DNA from: Dyella sp. OK004
GTDB taxonomy: Bacteria; Pseudomonadota; Gammaproteobacteria; Xanthomonadales; Rhodanobacteraceae
Direction: 5' to 3'
Length of the DNA: 64,000 nt
NCBI RefSeq assembly: GCF_900114495.1
Contig: NZ_FOZI01000002.1
Location: 682,001-746,000, forward strand
Both the position numbers and the translations under genes were made by a program. The notes under the pieces were generated by a model. That model saw only the letters and a program-made list of their open reading frames with translations. It was not told the DNA's origin and did no database searches. The stretch's first letter is position 1. Each line of letters starts with the position of its first letter. Below are positions 40,963 to 51,828 of the stretch, piece by piece.

Positions 40963-42459
40963 ATGGGTGTGATCGATCAGCTGCGCGAACTGCGCGAATT
41001 CGGCGGCGCGCCGCAGACCACCGGTCTGGACGACGTCATCATCGGGCGCTTCGCCGCGAGTCATCCCCAGTTGGCGCAGGCCATCGACGAAGCGGTGGTG
41101 CAGCATCGCGCGCTGCGCGCGGAACTCGGCGACTTTCTCAAGCTCGACGAAGCCGAACAGTTGAAGCAGGCGCAGGCCGGTTTCGTGAATTTCTATCCCG
41201 ACGACGGCATCAATCCGTACCTTCCCGCCGCGGCGCGCGGCCCGTGGATCGTCACGCTCAAGGGCGCGGTGATTCACGACAACGGCGGCTACGGCATGCT
41301 CGGTTTCGGCCACAACGATGAAGCGATCCGCGAAGCCATGAGCCGTCCGCAAGTGATGGCCAACGTGATGACACCGAACGTGTCGCAGATGCGTCTTGCC
41401 AAGGCGCTGGATCGCGAACTCGGCCGCAATCGTGGCGGCAATCCCTATGCGCGCTATCTGTGCCTCAACTCGGGTTCGGAATCGGTGTCGCTGGCCTGCC
41501 GCATCGCCGACGTCAACGCCAAACAGATGACCGAAGCCGGTGCGCGCTACGCCAACCGCACCATCAAGCGCCTCGCGGTGAAGGGTGCGTTTCACGGCCG
41601 CACCGAAAAGCCGGCACTGTATTCGGATTCCACACGCAAGACCTACCAGCAGCATCTCGCCAGCTATCGCCACGAAGACACGCTGATCACCGTGTCGCCC
41701 TACGACGTGGCGCAACTCGAAGCCGCTTTCGCCGACGCCGACAAACACGGCTGGTTTATCGAAGCGATGTTCCTCGAGCCGGTGATGGGCGAAGGCGATC
41801 CGGGCCGCGCGTTGACGCCCGAGTTCTACAAAGCGGCGCGCGCGCTCACCGAGTCGCACGGTTCGTTGCTGCTGGTGGACTCGATCCAGGCCGGCCTGCG
41901 TGCGCACGGCGTGCTTTCGATCACCGACTATCCCGGCTTCGAGCATCTGCCGGCGCCGGACATGGAAACCTTCTCCAAGGCGCTCAACGCCGGCCAGTAT
42001 CCGCTGTCGGTACTTGCGGTCAGCGAGCGCACCGCCGGCCTGTACCGCAAGGGCATCTACGGCAACACCATGACCGCTAACCCGCGCGCACTCGACGTGG
42101 CGCTGGCCACACTTGACCAACTCACCGATGCGGTGCGCAGCAACATCCGCGAGCGCGGCAAGGAATTCGTCGACAAGTTCAACCTGCTGAAGAACGAACT
42201 GGGCGGCCTGATCACCAAGGTGCAGGGCACTGGCCTGCTGTTCTCCTGCGAACTGTCGCCGGACTTCAAGTGCTACGGCGCCGGCTCCACCGAGGAGTAC
42301 ATGCGTGGGCGCGGCGTGGGCGTGATCCACGGCGGCGTCAATTCGCTGCGCTTCACCCCGCACTTCAACGTCACCAGCGCCGAAGTCGACCTGGTCGTGG
42401 CCGCGGTACGCCAGGCGCTGTTGCAGGGCCCACGGAAGGTCAACGCCGAGGCTGCCTGA
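40963..42459 (+). CDS. Class III PLP-dependent aminotransferase, substrate unknown
   Basis: A 498-residue fold-type I enzyme. The phosphate-binding turn is LNSGSESVSLA, the PLP lysine is in ETFSKALNAG, and GAFHGRTEKP is the usual class III histidine segment. The acidic PLP-ring motif, normally DE(V/I)Q, reads DSIQAG here. There is an extra N-terminal region of about 80 residues, YPDDGINPYLPAA. These features set it apart from the common ornithine, acetylornithine, GABA and lysine aminotransferases. It appears to be a single-gene unit. Confidence 0.82.
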   Translation: MGVIDQLRELREFGGAPQTTGLDDVIIGRFAASHPQLAQAIDEAVVQHRALRAELGDFLKLDEAEQLKQAQAGFVNFYPDDGINPYLPAAARGPWIVTLKGAVIHDNGGYGMLGFGHNDEAIREAMSRPQVMANVMTPNVSQMRLAKALDRELGRNRGGNPYARYLCLNSGSESVSLACRIADVNAKQMTEAGARYANRTIKRLAVKGAFHGRTEKPALYSDSTRKTYQQHLASYRHEDTLITVSPYDVAQLEAAFADADKHGWFIEAMFLEPVMGEGDPGRALTPEFYKAARALTESHGSLLLVDSIQAGLRAHGVLSITDYPGFEHLPAPDMETFSKALNAGQYPLSVLAVSERTAGLYRKGIYGNTMTANPRALDVALATLDQLTDAVRSNIRERGKEFVDKFNLLKNELGGLITKVQGTGLLFSCELSPDFKCYGAGSTEEYMRGRGVGVIHGGVNSLRFTPHFNVTSAEVDLVVAAVRQALLQGPRKVNAEAA

Positions 42460-42618
42460 GCCGTCGCGCCCCCTTCATGTTGCGGCGGCGCTGAACGCCA
42501 GCCCGTCGCAGCATGAATCGAAAGTGCACGAAACCTGGCCTCCCCCTCTAGCCAAAACCGCGCACCGGCATAGACTTGCGACGCCGGCGCTCGCCGGTCA
42601 TCCAGGAGGGTACCCGCC

Positions 42619-42972
42619 ATGTCTTTGCGTTTCAGCCTGATCGCCGCCAGCGCCGTACTGGCCTTCGCCGCAACGTCCGCGTTCGCTTCGCCGCAGGCTG
42701 CCAGCACCACGGCCGCCGCTCCGGCCAAGAAGGAACTCACCTCGTCGCAGCAGCACATGTCCGATTGCAGCAAGCAGGCCAAGGGCAAGAAGGGTGACGA
42801 GTTCAAGTCCGCTGTCAGCGCCTGCATGAAAGGCGACACCGCCGCCGCGCCGACCGCCAAGCAGACGCAGCAGGAAAAAATGAAGAGCTGTAACGTCGAC
42901 GCCAAGACCAAGGCCTTGAAAGGCGACGCCCGCAAGTCCTTCATGAAGGATTGCCTGAGCGCTCATCCGTAA
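42619..42972 (+). CDS. psiF: PsiF-repeat exported protein
   Basis: A 117-residue exported protein with a signal peptide ending SAFASPQA and two PsiF repeats, about residues 41-71 (SSQQHMSDCSKQAKGKKG...CMKG) and 83-116 (QQEKMKSCNVDAKTKALKG...CLSAHP). Each repeat has a pair of cysteines. PsiF of E. coli is phosphate-starvation-inducible and its function is unknown. A strong hairpin follows. Confidence 0.87.
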   Translation: MSLRFSLIAASAVLAFAATSAFASPQAASTTAAAPAKKELTSSQQHMSDCSKQAKGKKGDEFKSAVSACMKGDTAAAPTAKQTQQEKMKSCNVDAKTKALKGDARKSFMKDCLSAHP

Positions 42973-42995
42973 GCGCCATACCAGCTCCAAGCTGC

Positions 42996-43033
42996 CGCGA
43001 GGCGCCGTTCTTAGGAACGGCGCCTCGCGCGTT
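42996..43033 (+). terminator. Strong hairpin terminator after psiF
   Basis: A perfect 15-bp stem (CGCGAGGCGCCGTTC / GAACGGCGCCTCGCG) with the loop TTAG, followed by a short CGTTTT. Confidence 0.75.
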
Positions 43034-43173
43034 TTGGGCAAGAGAAAAGGCCAAAGCAAAAACCCGCCGACGCAGTAGCAACGCTATCCCGAGCACCCAC
43101 CCCTCACCCCAACCCTCCCCCCAGAGGGGAGAGGGAGATGTGGCGCTTCGATGAGGGATAGACGATCGGACCT

Positions 43174-43403
43174 CGAAGAAAACCATCCCGACGTCTGACA
43201 CTGGAAGATGCGCAGCTACAGAGCACTCCGCCTGCTCTCAGGCCATTTCTCTTTGGTTACTTTCTCTTTGGGCCAGCAAAGAGAAAGTGACCCGAGCCGC
43301 GGCAGCGGTTCGGAAGCCCGCGGCAGGCGAGCCAGCACACGCAGACGCTAAAACCGAGCGACAACGCCACTGGATTCCGGCCTACGCCGGAATGACGAAG
43401 TAG
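43174..43403 (+). repeat. Composite dispersed repeat, copy 6
   Basis: Full copy: perfect core hairpin at 43259-43288 and a perfect terminal hairpin at 43374-43393, identical in sequence to that of copy 4. Confidence 0.88.
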
Positions 43404-43472
43404 AAGCCACGTCGCGAGCATCCCCGCCCTCTCCTGCGCCACAATCAGAAAATCCAGCCCGCAGGAATCCCC

Positions 43473-44114
43473 ATGAAGATCGTCGAAGTCCACCACCCCC
43501 TGATCCAGCACAAACTCGGCCTGATGCGCCGCGCCGGCATCAGCACCAAGGAATTCCGCGAACTCGCCTCCGAAGTAGCCGCGCTGCTCACCTACGAGGC
43601 CACCAAGGATCTGGAAACAATAGAACAGCACATCGACGGCTGGGCCGGCCCACTGACGGTGAAGCAGATCAAGGGCAAGAAAATCACCATCGTGCCGATC
43701 CTGCGCGCCGGCCTGGGCATGCTGCCCGGCGTGCTGGACCTGATTCCGGCCGCCAAGGTCAGCGTGGTCGGCCTGCAGCGCGACGAGGAAACGCTTCAGC
43801 CAATCGCCTACTACGAGAAACTCACCGGCCGCATGGACGAGCGCATCGCGCTGATCGTCGATCCGATGCTGGCGACGGCGGGTACCCTGATCGCCACCGT
43901 GGACATGCTCAAGGCGGCGGGCTGCAAACGCATCAAGGGGCTGTTCCTGGTCGCTGCGCCGGAAGGCCTGAAACGGATCGAAGCGGCGCACCCGGATATC
44001 GAGATCTACACCGCCGCCATCGACCAGCGCCTCAACGAGCACGGCTACATCCTGCCCGGCCTGGGCGACGCCGGCGACAAGATCTTCGGCACCAAGCAAC
44101 TCCCTACCGGCTAA
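43473..44114 (+). CDS. upp: Uracil phosphoribosyltransferase
   Basis: A 213-residue pyrimidine salvage enzyme making UMP from uracil and PRPP. Typical segments are the N-terminal [27 protein letters not shown] and the PRPP loop [11 protein letters not shown]. The C-terminal [13 protein letters not shown] is family-conserved. Length matches E. coli Upp (208). It is a single gene. Confidence 0.97.
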   Translation: MKIVEVHHPLIQHKLGLMRRAGISTKEFRELASEVAALLTYEATKDLETIEQHIDGWAGPLTVKQIKGKKITIVPILRAGLGMLPGVLDLIPAAKVSVVGLQRDEETLQPIAYYEKLTGRMDERIALIVDPMLATAGTLIATVDMLKAAGCKRIKGLFLVAAPEGLKRIEAAHPDIEIYTAAIDQRLNEHGYILPGLGDAGDKIFGTKQLPTG

Positions 44115-44250
44115 CCATCCCCGCGGGAGCGCTCCCTGTGCGTTCCTGCAACAACCTTCCGAGTCGAGAACCCTTACTCAGAACTGTCGTAAATTCTTGC
44201 TAGCCTCGCCGTAAGAAGGGGCCGACGGCCCCCAGCGAGGGAGTGGGGAA

Positions 44251-47073
44251 ATGCAAGCAAGATTCGCCCGGCGCGCCTTGTGGGCCGCGTTGTTAGGTCT
44301 CGTATCGGTCGGCGCCGCGCAAGCGGCCGATCTCAGCATCAGCCAGTTCCGTCTGCGCGGCCCGGCTGGCGGCAACGACGAGTTCGTCGAACTGTTCAAC
44401 GGCGGCAGCACCGCGCTCGACATTTCCGGCTTCAAGTTCAATGCGTCCAACGCCAGCGGCACCACAGGCACGCGCCTGACCTTTCCGGCGGGCACCTCGA
44501 TTGCTCCGGGCTGCCATCTGCTGCTGACCAACAGCGCGAGCGGCGGCTACTCCGGCAGCGTCGCCGGTGACCTCAAGTACAACACAGGCGTGACCGATGA
44601 CGGCGGCATTGCCGTCCTCGACGCCAGTGGCCAGATGGTGGATCAGGTCGGTCTTTCCGCTGGCTCCGCCTACAAGGCCGGCACGCCGCTGGCCTCGCTG
44701 GGTTCCACCAATGCGGACAAGGGCTACGGCCGCCAGACCAATGGCGCTGGCCTGCCGCAGAACACCGGCGACAACCAGGCGGACTTTGTGGTGGTAACAC
44801 CCACCGCGCCACATAACGCCAGCAGCAGCTGCGTGGTGATGAATCTGGCCCTGTCGATCGCCGATGCCAGCGTGACCGTGCACGGCGCCGGCAACCTGGC
44901 CATGCCGTTCGCTATCACGCTCAACCAGCCCGCGCCCGCGGGTGGCGTCAGCGTGCACGTGGCAACGCAGGACGACAGCGCCACTGTCGCCAACGGCGAT
45001 TACGAAGCCGTCGATACCACGCTGACCATCGCCGAGGGCCAGACCCAGGCGAGCTTCAACGTCGTCGTACACGGCCGCAGCACCGGCGCACCCGACAAGG
45101 CTTTCCTGGTCAAGCTGAGCCAGCCCACCGGCGGCGCCTCGCTGGCCCGCGACAGCGCCATCGGCGCGATCCTGTACGACATCCCGGTGGTAGCGGAGAT
45201 CTGGGAAATCCAGGGCCGCGAACAGACTTCGCCGCTGGTCGGCAAGTCGGTAAAGACCAGCGGCAACATCGTGACCGCAGTAGGCCCGGCCGGCTTCACC
45301 ATGCAGACGCCGGACACGCGCGCTGACGCCGATCCACTCACCTCTAACGGCATCTACGTGTTCACCGCCAGCAAGCCGACGGTAGCGATCGGCGATGTGG
45401 TGGACGTGGACGCCACGGTCGACAACTACTACCACCTGACCGAGCTGAAGAATGCCAAGGTCAATGTCACGTCGCATGGTACGGCGCTGCCGGCACCGGT
45501 GGTGTTCGACCGCAAGACGCCCTCTTCCGATCCCGCCAAGCTTTCCTGCGGCGCCACCAACTTCCAGTGCTTCGTGGGCATGCGCGTGGTGATCGAGCAC
45601 GGCATGATCAATACGGGCAACAAGCGCTTCAGCACGCAGCCGTTCGCTGAAGTCAGCATCACCGCCAATGGCAAGCGTTCGCTGCGCCAGCCGGGTGTGC
45701 GCTACGGCGTACCGGTGCCGACGGGCGTCGACCTGCCCAATTGGAGTGGTAACCCGGAAGTGTTCAAGATGAATACGGCCGACTTCGGCGCCGTATCGGC
45801 GAACACCCCGTTTGTCGCCGGCACCACCTTCCGTGCGGAAGGCGTGATCTCGTATGACTTCGGTGCGTACACCTTCATTCCGACGGCGATCACAGTGAAG
45901 CACGCCGCGCCGATGCCGCGCGCTGTCACACGGACACCGGAGCGTGCGCTGCGCATCGGTGCGTTCAATACCGAGCGTTTCTGCGACAGCGAGTTCAACA
46001 CCACCTTCACCTGCAGCGGCAACAGCAAGGAGCCGACGCCGGCCGAAGTGGCGCTGAAGACGCAGCGCTTGTCGGCATACATCGGCAGCGTGCTGAAGCT
46101 GCCGGACGTGCTGTCGGTGGAAGAAGTGAAGAGCCTCGCCGTACTGCAGGGCCTGGCCAAGCAGCTGGGCGACGATTACCCGGCGAAGTACGAGGCCTAC
46201 CTGGTGCCGGGCCACGATCCGAGCGGCATCAACGTGGGCTTCCTGGTGCGCAGCGACCGCGTACGCGTGTTGTCGGTGCAGCAGCTTGCCGCGGACGAAA
46301 CCTGGAACGACAACGGCAGCACCGCCTTCATCCACGATCATCCGCCGTTGCTGTTGACGGCCGAAGTGCGCGGCATGCGCTTCCAGGTGATCTCGGTGCA
46401 TCCGAAGGCGCGTACCAATGTCGACAAGAACGATGCTAGCGCCACGCGCGACCGTCAGAAGCGCTTCGAGCAGTCCACGTCACTGGCGCGTCAGGTACAG
46501 AGCCTGCAGACCCGCTTCCCCTCGCAGCCGCTGCTGGTGGTGGGCGACTTCAACGCCTATCAGTTCAGCGATGGCTGGGTGGACGTGGTCGGCCTGATCT
46601 CGGGCAAGTACAAGGACAGCGAGAACCTGCTCAAGCTCGGCCGCAACCTGGTGCAGCCGGCGCTGTGGAATGCAGTGGAAGCGGTGCCGGAGAACGATCG
46701 CTATTCGTTCCTGTTCACCGAGAAGTTCGGCGAGATCCAGGGCTACACTAAGGCGGGCACCGGCAACTCCGGCCGCGAAGTGCCGACGGTGCAGGTGCTT
46801 GATCATGCCCTGCTGAATCGTGCCGCCGCGCGCCGCTTCATCCAGATGCAGTACGGCCGCGCGGACATCGACGCTCCGGTGCAGACCGAGATGGATGCCG
46901 CCAACGCACCGGACTGGACCAAGGCGATCGGCGCTTCCGACCATGACGGCCTGGTGGTCGACCTGTTCGCACCGGCGATGTTCGACCCGCACGGCGATCA
47001 CGATCACGATCGCGGCCATGACCGTGACGACGATCACGACGACAAGCATGGCAAGGAACACCACGGCCACTGA
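44251..47073 (+). CDS. Secreted multi-domain nuclease (ExeM/NucH type) with His/Asp-rich tail
   Basis: A 940-residue extracellular DNase. Signal peptide to AQAAD; a lamin-tail-like domain (about residues 25-140, LSISQFRLRGPAGGNDEFVELFN); a Calx-beta-like segment (about 200-310); an OB-fold stretch (about 310-430); and an endonuclease/exonuclease/phosphatase domain from about 565. Catalytic motifs are GAFNTERF (567), VEEV, VVGDFNAY (about 762) and GASDHDG (about 895). The last 30 residues are almost all His, Asp, Arg and Lys (HDHDRGHDRDDDHDDKH). ExeM-type nucleases degrade extracellular DNA for nutrition or biofilm control. A terminator follows. Confidence 0.88.
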   Translation: MQARFARRALWAALLGLVSVGAAQAADLSISQFRLRGPAGGNDEFVELFNGGSTALDISGFKFNASNASGTTGTRLTFPAGTSIAPGCHLLLTNSASGGYSGSVAGDLKYNTGVTDDGGIAVLDASGQMVDQVGLSAGSAYKAGTPLASLGSTNADKGYGRQTNGAGLPQNTGDNQADFVVVTPTAPHNASSSCVVMNLALSIADASVTVHGAGNLAMPFAITLNQPAPAGGVSVHVATQDDSATVANGDYEAVDTTLTIAEGQTQASFNVVVHGRSTGAPDKAFLVKLSQPTGGASLARDSAIGAILYDIPVVAEIWEIQGREQTSPLVGKSVKTSGNIVTAVGPAGFTMQTPDTRADADPLTSNGIYVFTASKPTVAIGDVVDVDATVDNYYHLTELKNAKVNVTSHGTALPAPVVFDRKTPSSDPAKLSCGATNFQCFVGMRVVIEHGMINTGNKRFSTQPFAEVSITANGKRSLRQPGVRYGVPVPTGVDLPNWSGNPEVFKMNTADFGAVSANTPFVAGTTFRAEGVISYDFGAYTFIPTAITVKHAAPMPRAVTRTPERALRIGAFNTERFCDSEFNTTFTCSGNSKEPTPAEVALKTQRLSAYIGSVLKLPDVLSVEEVKSLAVLQGLAKQLGDDYPAKYEAYLVPGHDPSGINVGFLVRSDRVRVLSVQQLAADETWNDNGSTAFIHDHPPLLLTAEVRGMRFQVISVHPKARTNVDKNDASATRDRQKRFEQSTSLARQVQSLQTRFPSQPLLVVGDFNAYQFSDGWVDVVGLISGKYKDSENLLKLGRNLVQPALWNAVEAVPENDRYSFLFTEKFGEIQGYTKAGTGNSGREVPTVQVLDHALLNRAAARRFIQMQYGRADIDAPVQTEMDAANAPDWTKAIGASDHDGLVVDLFAPAMFDPHGDHDHDRGHDRDDDHDDKHGKEHHGH

Positions 47074-47097
47074 GGCCGCGACGCCTCGCTCTAGCCA

Positions 47098-47126
47098 CCC
47101 CCGCCTGGCGACAGGCGGGGGTTTTT
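47098..47126 (+). terminator. Rho-independent terminator after the nuclease
   Basis: CCCCCGCCTG-GCGA-CAGGCGGGGG followed by TTTTT, 24 bp after the stop codon. Confidence 0.9.
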
Positions 47127-47262
47127 CGTTTCCGGCCCCGGCGGGAGTCATCCACCCGACACATTCGGGTGCGATCTTGCCCCACTGCACGCCGTGTCGG
47201 CGCTGCCGGTCCATGGATGGCCACCTCGCCGTTTCAGTGTTCACCCCAATTGAGTACGTGTG

Positions 47263-49125
47263 ATGGGCCGACTTCGTCATGGTCCCCTCCACCCGGGCCG
47301 TACCCGCACGAGCCGTCCTGTCCTTATGCCTGTGCCACCGCGCAAGGATTCACGCCACGATGTGCTGGAGCGCGCGCTGGTGCCTGGGAATCTGCTGCCG
47401 GTATTCCAGCCCCTGGTGCGGGTAGACACCCTTGAAGTGGTGGCCCACGAGGGCTTGAGCCGCTGCGCCTTCGCGCCGGATACAGTCAGCATGCTCGACC
47501 TGCTCGATATCGCCCGCGCCGAAGGGCGCCTGGCCGATCTGGAGTTGCACGCCGCGCGCACTATCAGCACGGCCTTCACCGCATCAGCGGCCAACGGCCG
47601 ACTGCTGGTGAATCTAAGTGCACGCGCCATCCTGCAGGACCTGATGCGTCCGGACGATGTGCTCGCCGCGCTGATTGCTGGCGGCCTCGATCCCGCTCGC
47701 GTAACCATCGAGGTCACCGAACGCGACGTGGTGGCCAATCCGGTGTTGCTTGCCGACGCGCTCGGTTATCTGCGCGCGCATGGCATGCGTATCGCGCTGG
47801 ACGATTTCGGTAATGGCCATTCCAACTTCGAGATGTGGAACGAGATCCATCCGGACATCGTCAAGATCGACCGCTATCTCATCAATGGACTCTCGCGTAG
47901 CGCCGAGCGCCTGGCCATCGTACGCGCCCTGTGCCAGGTGGCCGAAACACTGGGCACCGACCTGGTCGGCGAAGGCGTGGAAGACCCGGCGGACCTGCGC
48001 CTGATCCGCGAGCTGGGCATTCCCTATGCGCAGGGTTTCCTGATCGGCTATCCCGCGAGCGCGCCGGTCGCGGAACCGCGTGACGAAGCGCGCCAGGCGC
48101 TACTGACTCCCTCCGTGCCCGTACATCCGCGCCCGCGCGGCCCGGTCACACAGCGGCCGACTCAGGTCGGGCATCTGGCGATGGAAGCGCCGTCAGTCGA
48201 TCCACGGCAGAGCAACGACGACGTGATGGCTTTGTTCGTGGACTATCCCGAACTGCATGCCGTGGCGGTGGTGCAGGACGGTCGCCCGATTGGCCTGATC
48301 AACCGGCGCCTGGTCAACGAGCGCATGGCGCAACCTTTCGCGCGCGAATTGCTGGCGCGCAAATCCTGTACGGCGCTGATGAATCACGCGCCGCTGATAT
48401 GCGATGAGCAGCGAAGTCTGGAGAGCCTCGCCGAGGTCTTGCGCGGTGAAGATCAGCGTTATCTGAGCGACGGCTTCATCGTCACCAGCGGCGGCCGCTA
48501 TCGCGGGTTGGGCACCGGCGAGTCGCTGGTGCGAAGAGTCAGCGAGCTGCGTATCGACGCGGCACGCCACGCCAACCCGCTTACTTTCCTGCCGGGAAAC
48601 ATCCCCACCACCGAACATCTTGCACGCTTGCTTGGCGGTAGCGAGGCATTCGCCGTCGCGCATGTCGATCTCACCGACTTCAAACCCTTCAACGATCGCT
48701 ATGGCTATTTCCGCGGCGACGAAATGATTCGCCTGCTATCGGGCGTGCTGGGTGAGCACATCGATCCGGCGCTGGATTTCATCGGCCATATCGGCGGTGA
48801 CGATTTCGTAGTGTTGTTCCAGAGCGACGACTGGGTCGTGCGCTGCCAGCGCATCATTGACAGCTTCAACGCACGCGCGGGAGCATTGTTCGATCCGATC
48901 GACCGTGCGCGCGGCGGTCTGCGCGGCAAGGATCGTCGCGGCGAGCCGCAGTTCTTTCCGTTCACCACGGTGGTGATCGGCGCCGTACAAGTGCTGCCGC
49001 CGCTGCCGCAGCGCGCCGAATCCATCGCTACGCTGGCGGCCCGGGCGAAACGTCATGCCAAGCGCGCCAATGTGGGCCTGCATGTGTTCTCGCGCTCGGT
49101 GGCATCGCTGGCGCAGCCGGTCTGA
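47263..49125 (+). CDS. EAL-CBS-GGDEF cyclic-di-GMP signalling protein
   Basis: A 620-residue cytosolic protein with an uncommon order. EAL domain at about residues 35-265: EGLSR in place of EALSR, NLSARA, EVTERD, ALDDFGNGHSN, VKIDR, GEGVED. A CBS-like pair spans about 290-420 (HAVAVVQDGRPIGLINR and FIVTSGGRYRGLG). The GGDEF domain lies at about 450-610, with GGDDF as the active loop. Catalytic acids of the phosphodiesterase appear intact; GGDDF may have weak or no cyclase activity. The EAL-CBS-GGDEF order is known in proteobacteria. Start uncertain (ATG 47326 is an alternative). Confidence 0.88.
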   Translation: MGRLRHGPLHPGRTRTSRPVLMPVPPRKDSRHDVLERALVPGNLLPVFQPLVRVDTLEVVAHEGLSRCAFAPDTVSMLDLLDIARAEGRLADLELHAARTISTAFTASAANGRLLVNLSARAILQDLMRPDDVLAALIAGGLDPARVTIEVTERDVVANPVLLADALGYLRAHGMRIALDDFGNGHSNFEMWNEIHPDIVKIDRYLINGLSRSAERLAIVRALCQVAETLGTDLVGEGVEDPADLRLIRELGIPYAQGFLIGYPASAPVAEPRDEARQALLTPSVPVHPRPRGPVTQRPTQVGHLAMEAPSVDPRQSNDDVMALFVDYPELHAVAVVQDGRPIGLINRRLVNERMAQPFARELLARKSCTALMNHAPLICDEQRSLESLAEVLRGEDQRYLSDGFIVTSGGRYRGLGTGESLVRRVSELRIDAARHANPLTFLPGNIPTTEHLARLLGGSEAFAVAHVDLTDFKPFNDRYGYFRGDEMIRLLSGVLGEHIDPALDFIGHIGGDDFVVLFQSDDWVVRCQRIIDSFNARAGALFDPIDRARGGLRGKDRRGEPQFFPFTTVVIGAVQVLPPLPQRAESIATLAARAKRHAKRANVGLHVFSRSVASLAQPV

Positions 49126-49143
49126 CTGCGCCAGCCATCGGGT

Positions 49144-50342
<1,199 letters not shown>

Positions 50343-51728
50343 CTAAAACACCTTCCCCGGATTCAACAATCCCTTCGGATCGAACACCTGCTTCACCCCA
50401 CGCATCAGCGCGATTTCTGCTTCGCTGCGCGTGCTGCCAAGGTAAGGCTTCTTCACCAGACCGATGCCGTGTTCCGCCGAAATGCTGCCGCCGTGGCGCT
50501 GCAAGGTATCGGCCAGCAATTTCGTGACGTGCTCGCACTGCGCGATGAAATCCGCGTCGCTCAATGCCTCCGGCTTCAACACATTGATGTGCAGATTGCC
50601 GTCGCCGATATGGCCGAACCACACCACTTCAGCCTGCGGGTATTCGCGCCCGAGCAACGCCTGGATTTCCTGCAGGAATACCGGTAGTACGCTGATGCGC
50701 AGCGAGATGTCGTTCTTGTAGGGGCGATGCGGCGCGAGGCTTTCGGTGATGCCCTCGCGTAGGCGCCACAGCGCGGCGGCCTGCGCTTCGCTCTGGGCAA
50801 TCACACCGTCGCTGATCCAGCCCTGCTCCGCACCTTGCTCGAATGCGGCCAGCGCGGCGTCTTCGTTGGCGTCGAACTCGGTCACGACGTAGTAGGGATG
50901 CTCACCGTCGATGGCACGCTGCGCGCCATGCGCCAGCACATGCTTGAGCGCTACGTCGGTGAAGAACTCAAAGGCTTGCAGACTCAACTTGGCACGAAAC
51001 AGCCCAAACACCTGCATCAGCGCAGCCATGTCGGGCAATGCCAGCAACATCACCTGCGACGGCGGCGGCGGATCGGTGAGTTTCAGGGTGGCTTCCACCA
51101 CCACGCCGAGCGTGCCTTCGGAACCGATCATCAGCTGACGCAGGTCGTAGCCGCTGGAGTTTTTGATCAAACCACGATTGAGTTGCAGCCATTCGCCATT
51201 ACCGGCCACCACGGTCAGGCCGGCAATCCACTCGCGCGTATTGCCGTAACGGATCACGCGGATGCCACCGGCATTGGTGGCAATATTGCCGCCGATGGAA
51301 CAGGAGCCACGCGCGGCGAAGTCGACCGGGTAGATCAGGCCATGCGTGCGCGCCGCGTCGTGCACCGCCTGCAGGGTGATGCCGGCCTGCACGGTGAGCG
51401 TGCGGTCGACCGCGTCGAAGTCGAGTACGCGATTCATCCGTTCCAGACTCAGCACCAACTCCCCATTGGCCGCTACGGCGCCACCCGACAGACCGGTGCG
51501 GCCGCCTGAAGGCACCACATAGATCCGGTGCTCATTGGCCCAACGCACGATGTCCTGCACTTCCCCCACGCTGGCCGGCAACGCGACGGCCAGCGGCGCC
51601 GGTACCCAGCGCCGGGTCCAATCGCGGCCGTAGTGCTCCAGGTCGGAAGGCTCGGTGAGCAGGCGCAGCGCCGGCAGGCGGCCGGCAAGATCGGCCAGGG
51701 CGGGATGGGCCAGGGATGTAGCGGTCAT
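50343..51728 (-). CDS. FAD-binding D-2-hydroxyacid dehydrogenase (D-2-hydroxyglutarate dehydrogenase type)
   Basis: A 461-residue VAO-family flavoprotein. The FAD-binding N-terminal domain has VPSGGRTGLSGGAV and GGNIATNAGGIRVIRYG, and the C-terminal FAD-linked oxidase domain has VWFGHIGDGNLHINV and SAEHGIGLVKK, metal-site histidines included. The family oxidises D-lactate, glycolate or D-2-hydroxyglutarate. It diverges from serA with 100 bp between; SerA can reduce 2-oxoglutarate to D-2-hydroxyglutarate, and in Pseudomonas a D-2-hydroxyglutarate dehydrogenase is functionally coupled to SerA. That makes this substrate the best guess. Confidence 0.85.
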   Translation of the reverse strand: MTATSLAHPALADLAGRLPALRLLTEPSDLEHYGRDWTRRWVPAPLAVALPASVGEVQDIVRWANEHRIYVVPSGGRTGLSGGAVAANGELVLSLERMNRVLDFDAVDRTLTVQAGITLQAVHDAARTHGLIYPVDFAARGSCSIGGNIATNAGGIRVIRYGNTREWIAGLTVVAGNGEWLQLNRGLIKNSSGYDLRQLMIGSEGTLGVVVEATLKLTDPPPPSQVMLLALPDMAALMQVFGLFRAKLSLQAFEFFTDVALKHVLAHGAQRAIDGEHPYYVVTEFDANEDAALAAFEQGAEQGWISDGVIAQSEAQAAALWRLREGITESLAPHRPYKNDISLRISVLPVFLQEIQALLGREYPQAEVVWFGHIGDGNLHINVLKPEALSDADFIAQCEHVTKLLADTLQRHGGSISAEHGIGLVKKPYLGSTRSEAEIALMRGVKQVFDPKGLLNPGKVF

Positions 51729-51828
51729 AGCGGCTCCAGGGACGTCCGCCCAGCCTGCCAGCCAAGGGCGTTGCGGTCCAGTGCTGCGGTGCCGCATAGT
51801 GCCGCTTTGCCAACTCTGCCCGGCACTC

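Larger units (their letters stand above)
42973..43472. repeat. Repeat-bearing gap between psiF and upp
   Basis: A 500-bp gap with the psiF terminator, a C/G palindrome at 43113-43135 (one mismatch) and composite repeat copy 6 (43174-43403). The upp promoter should lie near 43400-43460 but is not obvious. Confidence 0.75.

Noticed and set aside
44115-44250. Second REP-like element before the nuclease gene (GGGAGCGCTCCC)
   Set aside because: A short palindrome is present, but the paired TGTAGGAGC/GCTCCTACA arms seen at 29411 are missing.
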